From contig NZ_CP018155.1 in NCBI RefSeq assembly GCF_001889045.1, positions 2,358,001 to 2,422,000 on the forward strand: a DNA stretch of 64,000 nt. Reading direction: 5' to 3'. Below are positions 43,601 to 51,416 of the stretch, one piece after another. The notes beneath the pieces are model-generated. The model was not told where the DNA came from. It saw only the letters and a program-made list of their open reading frames with translations, and ran no database searches. The position numbers and the translations under genes were made by a program. Numbering within the stretch: the first letter of the stretch is position 1; each line of letters opens with the position of its first letter. The DNA is from Tenacibaculum todarodis. GTDB lineage: Bacteria; Bacteroidota; Bacteroidia; Flavobacteriales; Flavobacteriaceae.

Positions 43601-44328
43601 TTTCTTATTGTGCTTCAAAAGGAAATCGAGTTACCTACGAATGGATTGATAATGTGGAATTAGGAGGAATGACAAATGCATCTGGAGCAAATGCTGGATA
43701 TGGAGATTTCACTTCTAAAACAGCAACACTTGTTCAAGGTAGTGGAACTAACGGAATGATTGTTAGTGCAGGATTTGCAAGTACAGCTTATACAGAACAT
43801 TGGGCAGTTTGGATTGATTTTAACCAAGACGGAACTTTTGATGATAATGAAAAAGTTGTTTCTGGATCTTCTTCAAGTGCAAATAACTTATCTGCAAATG
43901 TAGCAGTGCCGGCAAACGCACTTTTAGGACAAACAAGAATGCGTGTTTCAATGAAATACAATGCAGCGCAAACAGCTTGTGAGACTTTTGCAGACGGAGA
44001 AGTAGAAGACTATACGGTAAATATTATATCGTCAGCTTCTTCATCAACTTATTACACAACTTTTTCTGATCCAAAAGGAGATCCTTTAGGAAACGAAGCT
44101 TCATTAAAATTGACTGCTTATCCAAATCCAGCAACAAATTACATTCAAGTTAAATACGGAAGAAATAAAGAATTAACTTATCGTATGATTAATACAATTG
44201 GTAGAGTTGTTAAAAAAGGAAAAATTACAAGCAGTACTATTGATGTAAGTGACTTACAGAGAGGTGTGTATATTATAGAAGTTAATGATGGTCAAAAATC
44301 TATAACATCTAAATTAGTAAAAAAATAA
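40693..44328 (+). CDS. Secreted S8 subtilase with T9SS sorting domain, tandem copy 2
   Basis: This 1211-residue paralogue of the preceding protease is very similar over the signal, propeptide and catalytic domain: Asp131 (VWDGG), His163 (HYHSAHVTG), Asn262 and Ser357 (GTSMASP). Further along it has a beta-sandwich, Fn3, a GEVED-type domain, only one DUF5011-like repeat and an Fn3. A second GEVED-type domain (about 975-1115, SYCASKGNRV... to GEVEDYTVNI) replaces the jelly-roll of copy 1. The T9SS sorting domain begins at AYPNP (about 1140) and ends SKLVKK. The shared catalytic part with exchanged C-terminal modules suggests the same chemistry on different targets. Confidence 0.95.
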   Translation: MRKKYFKNALFFSLALMGATLVSAQNKQEINKIKSRYNLEKLQKLENSFKKNSSTVKQKAIEIARQKGWKTKFTTQDGRMLELQKIVNGKPIYYTTFNVAAAKSTRTDHLNNGGSLGLNLMGQNMTAHVWDGGLARASHQEYDGAGGNNRFSIGDGTTALHYHSAHVTGTIMASGVVANAKGMAPHAKAVGYDWNNDTSEATSAASNGMLVSNHSYGFAARNQQGQPQLPDYYFGGYITDSRDWDNIMFNAPNYLMVVAAGNDGNDNSANGAPLAGNSSYDKLSGHATAKNGLVVANANDANIDANGNLISVTINSSSSEGPTDDYRIKPDITGNGTGVYSTYETSNTAYNSITGTSMASPNVAGSLILLQQHANNVNGSFMKAATLKGLALHTADDAGSNGPDAVFGWGLMNTKRAAEAITENGNESKIEELTLTSGQSYQITVDSDGVSDLMASISWTDRAGTASTATNSTSSVLVNDLDVRVSKGGTNYTPWRLTGVTTNGKGDNTKDPYERVDVANASGTYTITVTHKGSLTGGSQNYSLVVTGLTGTPVVCNATTPTNFTIDGFGSSTASISWNAVTGTSYDFRYRQTGTSSWTTSSESGTSKSLSGLSPQTSYQVQVRSKCPDNSTSGYSNSVSFTTTEVQLNYCDSNGNSVADEYIGKVVLGSINNTTGASSSGYADYSSINTNLTKGTSSTITITPTWTGTLYNEGYAVFIDYNKDGDFSDSGETVWTKAASQTTPVSGSFTVPTSAVTGSTRMRVVMQYNAVPSACGSYNYGETEDYTVNLVGDVADTTAPVITLNGSSTMNLTVGDAFTDPGATASDNIDGNLTSSIVTTGNVNTSSAGSYTLNYNVSDAAGNAATQVSRTVNVNADTQAPTAPTSLSASSVTQTTATLNWSASTDNVGVTGYEVFSTGTSIGTVTGTSANITGLTANTSYSYTVSAKDAEGNTSNLSNTVTFTTLGNQVSYCASKGNRVTYEWIDNVELGGMTNASGANAGYGDFTSKTATLVQGSGTNGMIVSAGFASTAYTEHWAVWIDFNQDGTFDDNEKVVSGSSSSANNLSANVAVPANALLGQTRMRVSMKYNAAQTACETFADGEVEDYTVNIISSASSSTYYTTFSDPKGDPLGNEASLKLTAYPNPATNYIQVKYGRNKELTYRMINTIGRVVKKGKITSSTIDVSDLQRGVYIIEVNDGQKSITSKLVKK

Positions 44329-44351
44329 AAAAAGTAATAATTCAAATTTTA

Positions 44352-44379
44352 AACCTCGGGCATCTGCTCGAGGTTTTTT
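44352..44379 (+). terminator. Terminator of subtilase copy 2
   Basis: AACCTCGGGC (44352-44361) pairs with GCTCGAGGTT (44366-44375, one G-T wobble) and is followed by TTTT. It has the same CCTCG/CGAGG core as the terminator at 40462. Confidence 0.88.
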
Positions 44380-44382
44380 AGT

Positions 44383-44390
44383 TACTTTTG
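44383..44390 (+). promoter_or_regulatory. -7 box of the ABC-F gene, possibly giving a leaderless mRNA
   Basis: TACTTTTG matches TAnnTTTG and directly follows the terminator of the subtilase gene. Only 4 bases (GCAC) separate it from the ATG at 44395, so the transcript probably begins at or next to the start codon. Confidence 0.55.
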
Positions 44391-44394
44391 GCAC

Positions 44395-46263
44395 ATGAAT
44401 TATGTATCGGTAGAAAATATTGCAAAATCTTATGGAGAAAAAATCTTATTTCAAGATATTTCCTTCGGAATAAATAAAGACCAAAAAATTGCTTTTGTTG
44501 CTAAAAACGGGAGCGGAAAAACTTCAATCTTAAACATTATTGCTGGCTTAGACACGTCAGATACTGGTCAAGTAGTTAGTAGAAAAGGTATTCATATTGC
44601 GTATTTAGCTCAGAACACAGAGTTAGATCCAAATTTAACTATTGAAGAGGTTATTTTTTCTACGGATAATAAAATTTTATCTATTGTAAAGCAATATGAA
44701 AAAGCGTTATTAAATCCAGATGATGGTGATGCATATCAAGAAGCATTTGAGTTAATGGAACAATACAATGCTTGGGATTTTGAAACACAATACAAGCAAA
44801 TTCTATCTAAGTTAAAATTAGACGATTTATCGCTAAAGATTTCTGTGCTTTCTGGAGGTCAACGTAAAAGATTGTCGTTGGCAATTGTGCTAATTAGCAA
44901 ACCAGATTTATTAATTCTTGATGAGCCAACAAATCACTTAGATTTAGAGATGATTGAGTGGTTAGAAGCATATTTTGCTAAAGAAAAAATCACCCTTTTT
45001 ATGGTAACACACGACCGTTATTTTTTAGAACGTGTTTGTAATGAAATTATAGAATTAGATCAAGGAAAACTATATAAATACAAAGGAAATTACTCATATT
45101 ATCTTCAAAATAAAGAAGAGCGTTTAGCTTTAGAAGCAACTAATTTAAGCAAAGCAAAAAGCTTGTTTAAAAAGGAATTAGATTGGATGCGAAAGCAACC
45201 AAAAGCAAGAACAACTAAATCTAAGTCAAGAACAGACGATTTTTACAAAATAAAAGAAAAAGCACACCAACGTAGACAAGATCATCAAGTTCAGTTAGAA
45301 ATTAACATGGAACGTTTAGGAAGCAAAATTTTAGAACTTCATAAGGTATCTAAAGCTTTTGGCGAAAAGAAGATTTTAGATGGATTTGAATACGTTTTTA
45401 AGCGTGGAGAACGCATTGGTATTATTGGCAAAAACGGAACTGGTAAATCGTCTTTTTTAAATGTGATTACACAAAAATCTGAAGTTGATTCAGGGAAAGT
45501 TGTTTTAGGAGAAACTGTAAAGTACGGTTATTACACGCAAGCCGGAATTGTTGTAAAACCAGGACAAAAAGTTATTGAAGTTGTAAAAGAATTTGGAGAG
45601 GAAATTCCGTTAGCCAAAGGAAGAAGAATTTCTGCTTCTCAATTATTAGAGCGCTTTTTGTTTGATAAGAAAAAACAATATGATTTTGTTGAAAAACTCT
45701 CTGGAGGAGAACAAAAACGCTTGTATTTATGTGCAGTTTTAATCCAGAATCCAAATTTTTTAATTTTAGATGAGCCAACAAACGATTTGGATGTAGTTAC
45801 CTTAAATGTCTTAGAAAATTTCTTGCTAGATTTTCCAGGAAACCTAATAGTTGTTTCTCACGATAGATATTTTATGGATAAAATTGTTGACGGTTTATTT
45901 GTCTTTAGAGGAGAAGGCGTAGTTGAGAATTTTCCTGGAAATTATTCAGATTATAGAGCATATGAAAGCTCTAAGCCAAAGGAGAAGGCAGAAAAAAAGA
46001 CTGAAAACAAACCCAAAGAAGTTCAGCAAAAATCAGCACCAAAAGGAAAGCTAAGTTTTAATGAAAATAGAGAGTTTGGCTTGTTAGAAAAAGATATAGA
46101 AAGCCTTCAAAAAAGAAAAAAAACTATTGAAGAACAATTTCTAAATGTTGAAATATCTCCTGAAGAAATTGCAGAAAAATCGCAAGAATTACAAGAGATA
46201 ATTTCTTCTTTGGAAACAAAAGAAGAGCGTTGGTTAGAACTTTCTATGAAGTTAGAAGGTTAA
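44395..46263 (+). CDS. ABC-F family ATPase (Uup-like)
   Basis: This soluble protein with two ATPase domains and no membrane segments is a ribosome-associated ABC-F type protein. Domain 1 has AKNGSGKTS (about residues 36-44), LSGGQRKRLSLA and LLILDEPTNHLD. The linker (about 230-310) is rich in Lys/Arg. Domain 2 has GKNGTGKSS, LSGGEQKRLYL and FLILDEPTNDLD. The C-terminal charged coiled coil (about 525-622) is the Uup-type extension. It likely acts on stalled or assembling ribosomes; an antibiotic-resistance role is possible but not indicated. Its stop shares TTAA with the convergent exonuclease gene. Confidence 0.94.
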   Translation: MNYVSVENIAKSYGEKILFQDISFGINKDQKIAFVAKNGSGKTSILNIIAGLDTSDTGQVVSRKGIHIAYLAQNTELDPNLTIEEVIFSTDNKILSIVKQYEKALLNPDDGDAYQEAFELMEQYNAWDFETQYKQILSKLKLDDLSLKISVLSGGQRKRLSLAIVLISKPDLLILDEPTNHLDLEMIEWLEAYFAKEKITLFMVTHDRYFLERVCNEIIELDQGKLYKYKGNYSYYLQNKEERLALEATNLSKAKSLFKKELDWMRKQPKARTTKSKSRTDDFYKIKEKAHQRRQDHQVQLEINMERLGSKILELHKVSKAFGEKKILDGFEYVFKRGERIGIIGKNGTGKSSFLNVITQKSEVDSGKVVLGETVKYGYYTQAGIVVKPGQKVIEVVKEFGEEIPLAKGRRISASQLLERFLFDKKKQYDFVEKLSGGEQKRLYLCAVLIQNPNFLILDEPTNDLDVVTLNVLENFLLDFPGNLIVVSHDRYFMDKIVDGLFVFRGEGVVENFPGNYSDYRAYESSKPKEKAEKKTENKPKEVQQKSAPKGKLSFNENREFGLLEKDIESLQKRKKTIEEQFLNVEISPEEIAEKSQELQEIISSLETKEERWLELSMKLEG

Positions 46264-46976
46264 ACGCTAATAATTTCATTATCCTTTACTAACGGCTTGT
46301 TTAAAAAACGAAGAAGTAATTGTGCAACAGCTACAGTATCTCTTTCACAATATTCTACAATTCTGGGTAAGTTTTTTTCCTTGTAATATACGTTAGCTAC
46401 TTCACTTCCGTCAATATCTTGTTTTGGAGAAGGAATTCCAAGAATAGTAGTAAGTAATTTAAGCGAAGTATAGTGTTTATAATCGCCAAATTTCCAAAGC
46501 TCTAAGGTGTCCAAATGTGCAATTTCCCAAGGTTTTTTTCCGAAAAGATTAAGTTTTTCTGGCAATTCAACTCGGTTAATTATCATTCTTCTAGCAATGT
46601 ATGGAAAATCGAATTCTTTACCATTATGAGCACATAAAACATGATTTTTCTTATTGAAATGACTATCTAACAATCCTTTAAAGTTAATTAATATTTCATG
46701 TTCATTATCACCATAAAAAGAAGTAACTCTAAATTGTGTTTTTCCTTTTATTTCAACAAAATAACCAACAGAAATACAGATTATTTTACCAAACTCTGCC
46801 CAAATTCCTGCCCTGTCATAAAATTCTTCTGGTGTAAACTCTTCTTTACGTTGATATTTTGTTTTAGCAGCATATAACTTTTGTATTTCAATAGAAACAT
46901 CAGTCCATTTTTCTTGTTGAGGTACAGTTTCAATATCTAAAAATAAGATATTTTGCACCTTCTTTTTTTCTAGCAT
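46260..46976 (-). CDS. Predicted 3'-5' exonuclease (DEDDy, PolB-like)
   Basis: This 238-residue protein of the ribonuclease H-like exonuclease superfamily has ExoI FLDIETVPQ (Asp/Glu, about 12-20), ExoII CAHNGKEFDFPYIARR (about 113-128) and ExoIII YCERD (Tyr...Asp, about 209-213). The four acidic residues and the Tyr of the DEDDy class are therefore present. It acts on DNA or RNA ends in the cytoplasm; which substrate is unknown. It is a stand-alone gene convergent with the ABC-F gene. Confidence 0.9.
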   Translation of the reverse strand: MLEKKKVQNILFLDIETVPQQEKWTDVSIEIQKLYAAKTKYQRKEEFTPEEFYDRAGIWAEFGKIICISVGYFVEIKGKTQFRVTSFYGDNEHEILINFKGLLDSHFNKKNHVLCAHNGKEFDFPYIARRMIINRVELPEKLNLFGKKPWEIAHLDTLELWKFGDYKHYTSLKLLTTILGIPSPKQDIDGSEVANVYYKEKNLPRIVEYCERDTVAVAQLLLRFLNKPLVKDNEIISV

Positions 46977-47113
46977 CTTTTTCTTTTCGTATAAAAATAC
47001 AAAGAAAATAACAGAACTAAAACTCTTTTAATTAAGATGTTTTTTTAAGGTTGCTGTAATATTAAATCAACGTTAAGTTAAATGTTATACCGCTATGTTT
47101 AGCTTTTTATCGT

Positions 47114-47121
47114 TATTTTTG
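47114..47121 (+). promoter_or_regulatory. Bacteroidota -7 promoter box for the two-component operon
   Basis: TATTTTTG matches TAnnTTTG, 21 bases upstream of the ATG at 47143. It lies inside the longer open frame that begins at 47095, which argues that the response regulator starts at 47143. Confidence 0.5.
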
Positions 47122-47142
47122 GTTGTTTCAATTAAAAAAATA

Positions 47143-47841
47143 ATGAAAACTAAGAATATAAAAATTTTACTAGTAGATGATGAACCAGATATTTTAGAAA
47201 TTGTAGGTTACAATTTAAAATCTGAAGGATATCAAATATTTACGGCTAAAAATGGTATAGAAGCTGTTAAACAAGCTAAAAAAGTAACTCCACATTTAAT
47301 CTTATTAGATATAATGATGCCTGAAATGGATGGTATTGAAGCATGTGAAAAAATTAGAAAAGTTAAAAACTTAGAAAACGTAATTATTTCTTTTTTAACA
47401 GCAAGAGGAGAAGATTATTCTCAAGTAGCAGGTTTTGATGCTGGCGCAGATGATTATATTACAAAACCAATAAAACCAAAGGTTTTAGTAAGTAAAGTGA
47501 AATCTTTATTACGCAGATTAAAAACAGCAGAAGAAGCAAGTACAACTACAACAATTGGAGATATTGTTATAAATAGAGAAGAATACGTTGTTTTTAAAGC
47601 TGGCAAAAAAATTGTTTTGCCACGTAAAGAATTTGAGCTTTTCTCTTTACTGACCTCTAAACCAGGAAAAGTATTTAAAAGAGAAGTTATTTTAGATAGT
47701 GTTTGGGGAAACGAAGTAGTTGTAGGAGGAAGAACAATTGATGTTCATATTAGAAAACTAAGAGAAAAAATTGGAGACGATTTCTTTAAAACGGTAAAAG
47801 GAGTTGGCTATAAGTTTGTTTTAGAAGGAGAAGACTCTTAA
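47143..47841 (+). CDS. Response regulator, OmpR/PhoB family
   Basis: The receiver domain (about residues 5-120) has the acidic pocket LLVDDEPD, phospho-acceptor Asp in LLDIMMPEMDG (about 53-63), Thr in SFLTARGED and Lys in YITKPIKP. A winged-helix DNA-binding domain follows (about 135-230): RKEFELFSLL, DSVWG, RTIDVHIRKLREKIG and VRGVGYKF-like VKGVGYKFVLE. I chose the ATG at 47143 (233 residues) over the upstream in-frame ATG at 47095, because it gives the standard N-terminus MKTKNIKILLVDDEPD and follows the -7 box. It pairs with the kinase 10 bases downstream; the type resembles PhoB/PhoR. Confidence 0.95.
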   Translation: MKTKNIKILLVDDEPDILEIVGYNLKSEGYQIFTAKNGIEAVKQAKKVTPHLILLDIMMPEMDGIEACEKIRKVKNLENVIISFLTARGEDYSQVAGFDAGADDYITKPIKPKVLVSKVKSLLRRLKTAEEASTTTTIGDIVINREEYVVFKAGKKIVLPRKEFELFSLLTSKPGKVFKREVILDSVWGNEVVVGGRTIDVHIRKLREKIGDDFFKTVKGVGYKFVLEGEDS

Positions 47842-47851
47842 TTTTGGCTTA

Positions 47852-48892
47852 ATGAAAGTCAAAAAAACCTATCAATACGCCCTTAGATCATCTTTATACT
47901 TAACGCTAATTTCGGTTGCCATTGCTTTAATTTCTTATTACTTTTTATTTAAATCTTTTGGAATAGTTTCAGTAATAACATTTGCATTTGTTCTGTTTAT
48001 AGTAGCTTTTTTTGTTATTCAATATAGAGCGGAACACTTTATATACCAGCGAATTAAAAAAGTATATGAAGATATTTCAATTTTAGATGTTAACGATTTA
48101 AAACGAGATAACATTACCACAGATGTAGAAACACTTTCTAAAAGTGTGCAAGATTACGTAGAAGGTAAAGCTATTGAAATTAAAGATTTAACAGAAAGAG
48201 ATTCTTTTAGAAGAGATTTTTTAGGCAATGTTGCACACGAATTAAAAACGCCACTTTTTACAGTTCAAGGCTATATTTTAACATTAATCGAAGGTGCTGC
48301 AGAAGACAAAGTTATTAGGAAAAAATACCTCGAAAGAGCTAATAAAGGAGTAGAAAGATTAACTTCAATAGTTAAAGATTTGGACATGATTACCAAGTTA
48401 GAAACTAATGAATTAAAAATAAATATAGCACCTTTTAATATTTTAGAATTGGTACAAAACGTGTTCGATTTGTTTGAAATGAAGGCAAAAAAACGCAGTA
48501 TATCTTTACAATTCGATAAAACTTATGAATTTCCAATTTATGTTAAAGGAGATATAGAAAAAATTCAACAAGTACTTATTAATTTAGTAGTAAATTCAAT
48601 TAAATACGGTACAGTTAAAGGAGTTACAACGGTTTCTATTGAAAGTTATAATGAGCATAAATTTATAATTAAAGTTTCAGATAATGGAGAAGGAATAGAA
48701 CAAAAACATATTTCTCGTCTGTTTGAACGTTTTTACAGAGTAGATCAAAGTAGATCTAGAGAACAAGGTGGTTCTGGGTTAGGTTTGTCTATTGTAAAAC
48801 ACATTATTGAAGCCCATAACGAAACTATCTTATTAAAAAGTACGTATGGTGAAGGCTCAGAGTTTTCTTTTACGCTCGAAAAGGCTAAATAA
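47852..48892 (+). CDS. Sensor histidine kinase, PhoR-like
   Basis: This 346-residue kinase has two membrane helices close together (about 13-31 and 34-53) and almost no periplasmic loop, so the signal is probably sensed in or at the membrane. A HAMP-like helical segment follows. The H box is FLGNVAHELKTPLFTVQGYI (about 123-142), then N (INLVVNSIKYG), G1 (SDNGEGI), F (LFERFYRVD) and G2 (GGSGLGLSIV). It follows its response regulator by 10 bases. Its last 36 bases overlap the convergent glycosyltransferase gene (48857-48892). Confidence 0.95.
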   Translation: MKVKKTYQYALRSSLYLTLISVAIALISYYFLFKSFGIVSVITFAFVLFIVAFFVIQYRAEHFIYQRIKKVYEDISILDVNDLKRDNITTDVETLSKSVQDYVEGKAIEIKDLTERDSFRRDFLGNVAHELKTPLFTVQGYILTLIEGAAEDKVIRKKYLERANKGVERLTSIVKDLDMITKLETNELKINIAPFNILELVQNVFDLFEMKAKKRSISLQFDKTYEFPIYVKGDIEKIQQVLINLVVNSIKYGTVKGVTTVSIESYNEHKFIIKVSDNGEGIEQKHISRLFERFYRVDQSRSREQGGSGLGLSIVKHIIEAHNETILLKSTYGEGSEFSFTLEKAK

Positions 48893-49915
48893 GGTTGGAT
48901 TTAGCATAGTTTCTTTAGATTTTAAACCCGAATAGCCTGATAATTCTAATATTTTTTCAACTGTAAAATATTCCTCAGAACAAAAAGGAGCCATATTTTT
49001 TTGCTTTAAATAAGCTGCTAGATATTCTTGTTCTGATTGGTTTTTAGTTGGAATAAAAAATACTTTTTTATTCAATACAGCTAAATCCATAATTGAAGAA
49101 TAACCGCTTCTGCAAATAATTATTTCTGAAGAATTTATAGCATTTTGAAGCTCATCAGAAAGCATAAAATTATAGGTTTTAATATTATTTTTTTCAGAAA
49201 TTTTTTGAACGTCCTCTATTTTTCCTTGAACTAAAATTACTTGTTCTTTATAATTTGAAAATTCATTTTTTAGCTTCAGTTCTAAAAAACTTCTGTTAGG
49301 TTCTGGACCTGAAAGAATTATTAAAATATGATTTAACTTTGGAAGATTTTCTTTTTGAAATCTACTAAGAACTCCAATGTACTTTATGTTTTTAACAGTA
49401 TTTGTTGAAGACAATTTTCCAGAAAATAATTGCTCTTTAGTATCTGGAATCCAGCATTCATCAAATTTTTTGATGAATTTTTGATGAATTTTACTAGTTA
49501 AAAAAGTTGTAACACCCGATAAAACATTTAGTTGATGTGTTATGTAAACTGAAGGAACTTTAGTACTTCTTATACCAAGTCGATTATCAGAAATTACACC
49601 AACAACATCTTTGTTATCATTAATGAAATTATCAATAATAACACGTTCTTTTTGTACAGCTTTCCAAATTTTTGGAGCTTGAAAAAGTAAATTTAATTTT
49701 AAGTTTTTACCATATTTAATATGATAACTAGGAAGTTCTATGGTTTTTAAACCTGGGAATTCTTTCTGTAAAAAAGCAAGAGCATTTCCATCAGAAGCAA
49801 TTATTGGAATAAATTTTTCTGAAATTATTGCATTAATAACGGGCACACAACGAGTTGCATGACCTAAACCCCAATTTAAGGGCGCAATAATTATTTTCCG
49901 TTGGGCAGAATTCAT
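48857..49915 (-). CDS. Glycosyltransferase of MurG-like (GT-B, family 28 type) fold
   Basis: This 352-residue GT-B type protein has the N-terminal IIIAPLNWGLGHATRCVPVI segment (Gly-rich loop, about 8-27). The C-terminal nucleotide-sugar site is IILSGPEPNR (about 202-211), SDELQNAINSSEIIICRSGYSSIMDLA (about 255-281) and PTKNQSEQEYLA. This resembles the C-terminal half of MurG-like and uncharacterised family 28-type transferases. It is a stand-alone gene downstream of the polysaccharide locus, separated from purD by 190 bases that hold structured repeat C. Donor and acceptor are unknown. Confidence 0.85.
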   Translation of the reverse strand: MNSAQRKIIIAPLNWGLGHATRCVPVINAIISEKFIPIIASDGNALAFLQKEFPGLKTIELPSYHIKYGKNLKLNLLFQAPKIWKAVQKERVIIDNFINDNKDVVGVISDNRLGIRSTKVPSVYITHQLNVLSGVTTFLTSKIHQKFIKKFDECWIPDTKEQLFSGKLSSTNTVKNIKYIGVLSRFQKENLPKLNHILIILSGPEPNRSFLELKLKNEFSNYKEQVILVQGKIEDVQKISEKNNIKTYNFMLSDELQNAINSSEIIICRSGYSSIMDLAVLNKKVFFIPTKNQSEQEYLAAYLKQKNMAPFCSEEYFTVEKILELSGYSGLKSKETMLNPTLFSLFERKRKL

Positions 49916-49990
49916 TTATTATTCAATTTAAATACTACCAAGTTTATAAATAAGACTTAAATTTTAAGTGGTTATTTTACTGCTTAAAAA

Positions 49991-50095
49991 GTGCGTTAAG
50001 GATTGAACGGTTTGTTTGAGCTCTTTTTTGGTTGTTGAGCGTAGTCGAAACACTAAAAAAAGCGAGTAGTGAAAGCCTGTTAAAACGCCCAAATA
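49991..50095 (+). repeat. Intergenic structured repeat element, copy C
   Basis: Outer arms GCGTT (49993-49997) and AACGC (50084-50088) enclose GGATTGAACGG and a T-rich/A-rich stem (CTCTTTTTTGG with CTAAAAAAAGCGAG). The block GTGAAAGCCTG follows. The apical part (50033-50050) is GTTGTTGAGCGTAGTCGAAAC, described by its ends GTTG and GAAAC, which resembles another sequence I recall as repeated in Flavobacteriaceae. The order GATTG, stem, GAAAGC is shared with copy A. Confidence 0.6.
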
Positions 50096-50104
50096 AAAAT
50101 ATTT

Positions 50105-51379
50105 TTAAACTAAATCAAATCCAATATCTTTTCTGAAATTCATCTTTTCAAAAGAAATTTTTTCGATAGAATTATAAGATTTTTCTAAGGCTTCTTCAAT
50201 GGTATTTCCAAAAGAAGTAATTGCCATTACACGACCTCCATTTGTTAAAACTGTATCGTTTTCTAACTTTGTTCCTGCGTGATAAACAATAGAATCGGTT
50301 ACGTTATCAAAACCAGTAATTTCTTTGTTTTTCTCGTAAGCTTCAGGATAACCACCAGAAACTAACATAACTGTAGTTGCTGTTTTAGGCGTTACAGAAA
50401 ACGATTTTGTGTCTAAATTTTGATTAGCAACACCATCGAACAATTCAAATAAATCGGATTCAATTCTTGGTAATACAACCTCAGTTTCCGGATCACCCAT
50501 TCTAACGTTGTATTCTACTACAGAAGGATTTCCGTTATCGTTCATTAAGCCAATAAAAATAAAACCACGGTAATCTATTCCGTCTTTTTGTAAGCCTTTA
50601 ATCGTTGGTTTAACCACTAATTCTTCCACTTTATTTAAAAAAGCATCATCGGCAAAAGGAACAGGAGAAATTGCGCCCATTCCGCCCGTATTTAAACCAG
50701 CATCACCTTCACCAATTCTTTTATAATCTTTAGCTGAAGGTAAAATTTTATAGTTTTTTCCGTCAGTTAAAACAAAGACAGACAATTCAATTCCTTTTAA
50801 AAATTCTTCAATAACAACGGTTGTAGAAGCTTCTCCAAACTTATTATTAGCAACCATTTCTTCTAATTCGGTTTTAGCTTCGGCTAAAGAATTTAAAATT
50901 AAAACCCCTTTTCCAGCAGCTAAACCATCTGCTTTTAACACATAAGGCGGTTCTAATGTTTCTAAGAAAGCAAAACCATCTGTTAAGTTTTCTTTGGTAA
51001 AAGACTGGTATTTTGCTGTTGGAACACCATGTTTTTGCATAAATTGTTTAGAGAAATCTTTAGATCCTTCTAACAATGCTCCGTCTTTTTTAGGACCAAT
51101 TACTGGAATGTTTTTCAATGCTGCATCAGCGAGAAAGAAATCATGAACACCTTCTACTAAAGGCGCTTCTGGACCCACAACCACCATTTTAATATCATTT
51201 TTTAATACAGCGTCTTTTACCGCATTAAAATCTGTTGGATTTATGTTTAAATTGGTTGCTATTTTATGTGTTCCTGCGTTTCCAGGAGCTACAAAAATGG
51301 TGTTTACTTTTTTACTTTCAGTAAGTTTTAATGTAAAAGCGTGCTCTCTACCGCCAGAGCCAAGAATTAATATGTTCAT
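50105..51379 (-). CDS. purD: Phosphoribosylamine-glycine ligase (GAR synthetase)
   Basis: PurD catalyses ATP-dependent joining of phosphoribosylamine and glycine in purine synthesis. The protein starts MNILILGSGGREHAFTLKL, has VVVGPEAPLVEG, the ATP-grasp core (VLKADGLAAGKGVLI, then GASTTVVIEEFLKGIELS-like segments) and PVPFADDAFL and NVRMGDPETEVVLPRI near the C-terminus. I used the ATG at 51379 (424 residues); an upstream in-frame ATG at 51508 would add a hydrophobic stretch not expected in PurD and runs into the glycosyltransferase gene. It has its own -7 box at 51403-51410. Its position at the end of the polysaccharide locus looks incidental. Confidence 0.97.
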   Translation of the reverse strand: MNILILGSGGREHAFTLKLTESKKVNTIFVAPGNAGTHKIATNLNINPTDFNAVKDAVLKNDIKMVVVGPEAPLVEGVHDFFLADAALKNIPVIGPKKDGALLEGSKDFSKQFMQKHGVPTAKYQSFTKENLTDGFAFLETLEPPYVLKADGLAAGKGVLILNSLAEAKTELEEMVANNKFGEASTTVVIEEFLKGIELSVFVLTDGKNYKILPSAKDYKRIGEGDAGLNTGGMGAISPVPFADDAFLNKVEELVVKPTIKGLQKDGIDYRGFIFIGLMNDNGNPSVVEYNVRMGDPETEVVLPRIESDLFELFDGVANQNLDTKSFSVTPKTATTVMLVSGGYPEAYEKNKEITGFDNVTDSIVYHAGTKLENDTVLTNGGRVMAITSFGNTIEEALEKSYNSIEKISFEKMNFRKDIGFDLV

Positions 51380-51402
51380 TGTTATTTGTTGTGTTGTTGT
51401 TG

Positions 51403-51410
51403 CAAATATA
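51403..51410 (-). promoter_or_regulatory. Bacteroidota -7 promoter box for purD
   Basis: CAAATATA reads TATATTTG on the minus strand, an exact TAnnTTTG, 23 bases before the purD ATG. It supports the shorter purD start and separate expression from the polysaccharide genes. Confidence 0.5.
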
Positions 51411-51416
51411 TGAAAG

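Noticed and set aside
47095..47142. Upstream in-frame ATG for the response regulator
   Set aside because: It precedes the -7 box and adds 16 hydrophobic residues not found in this family.
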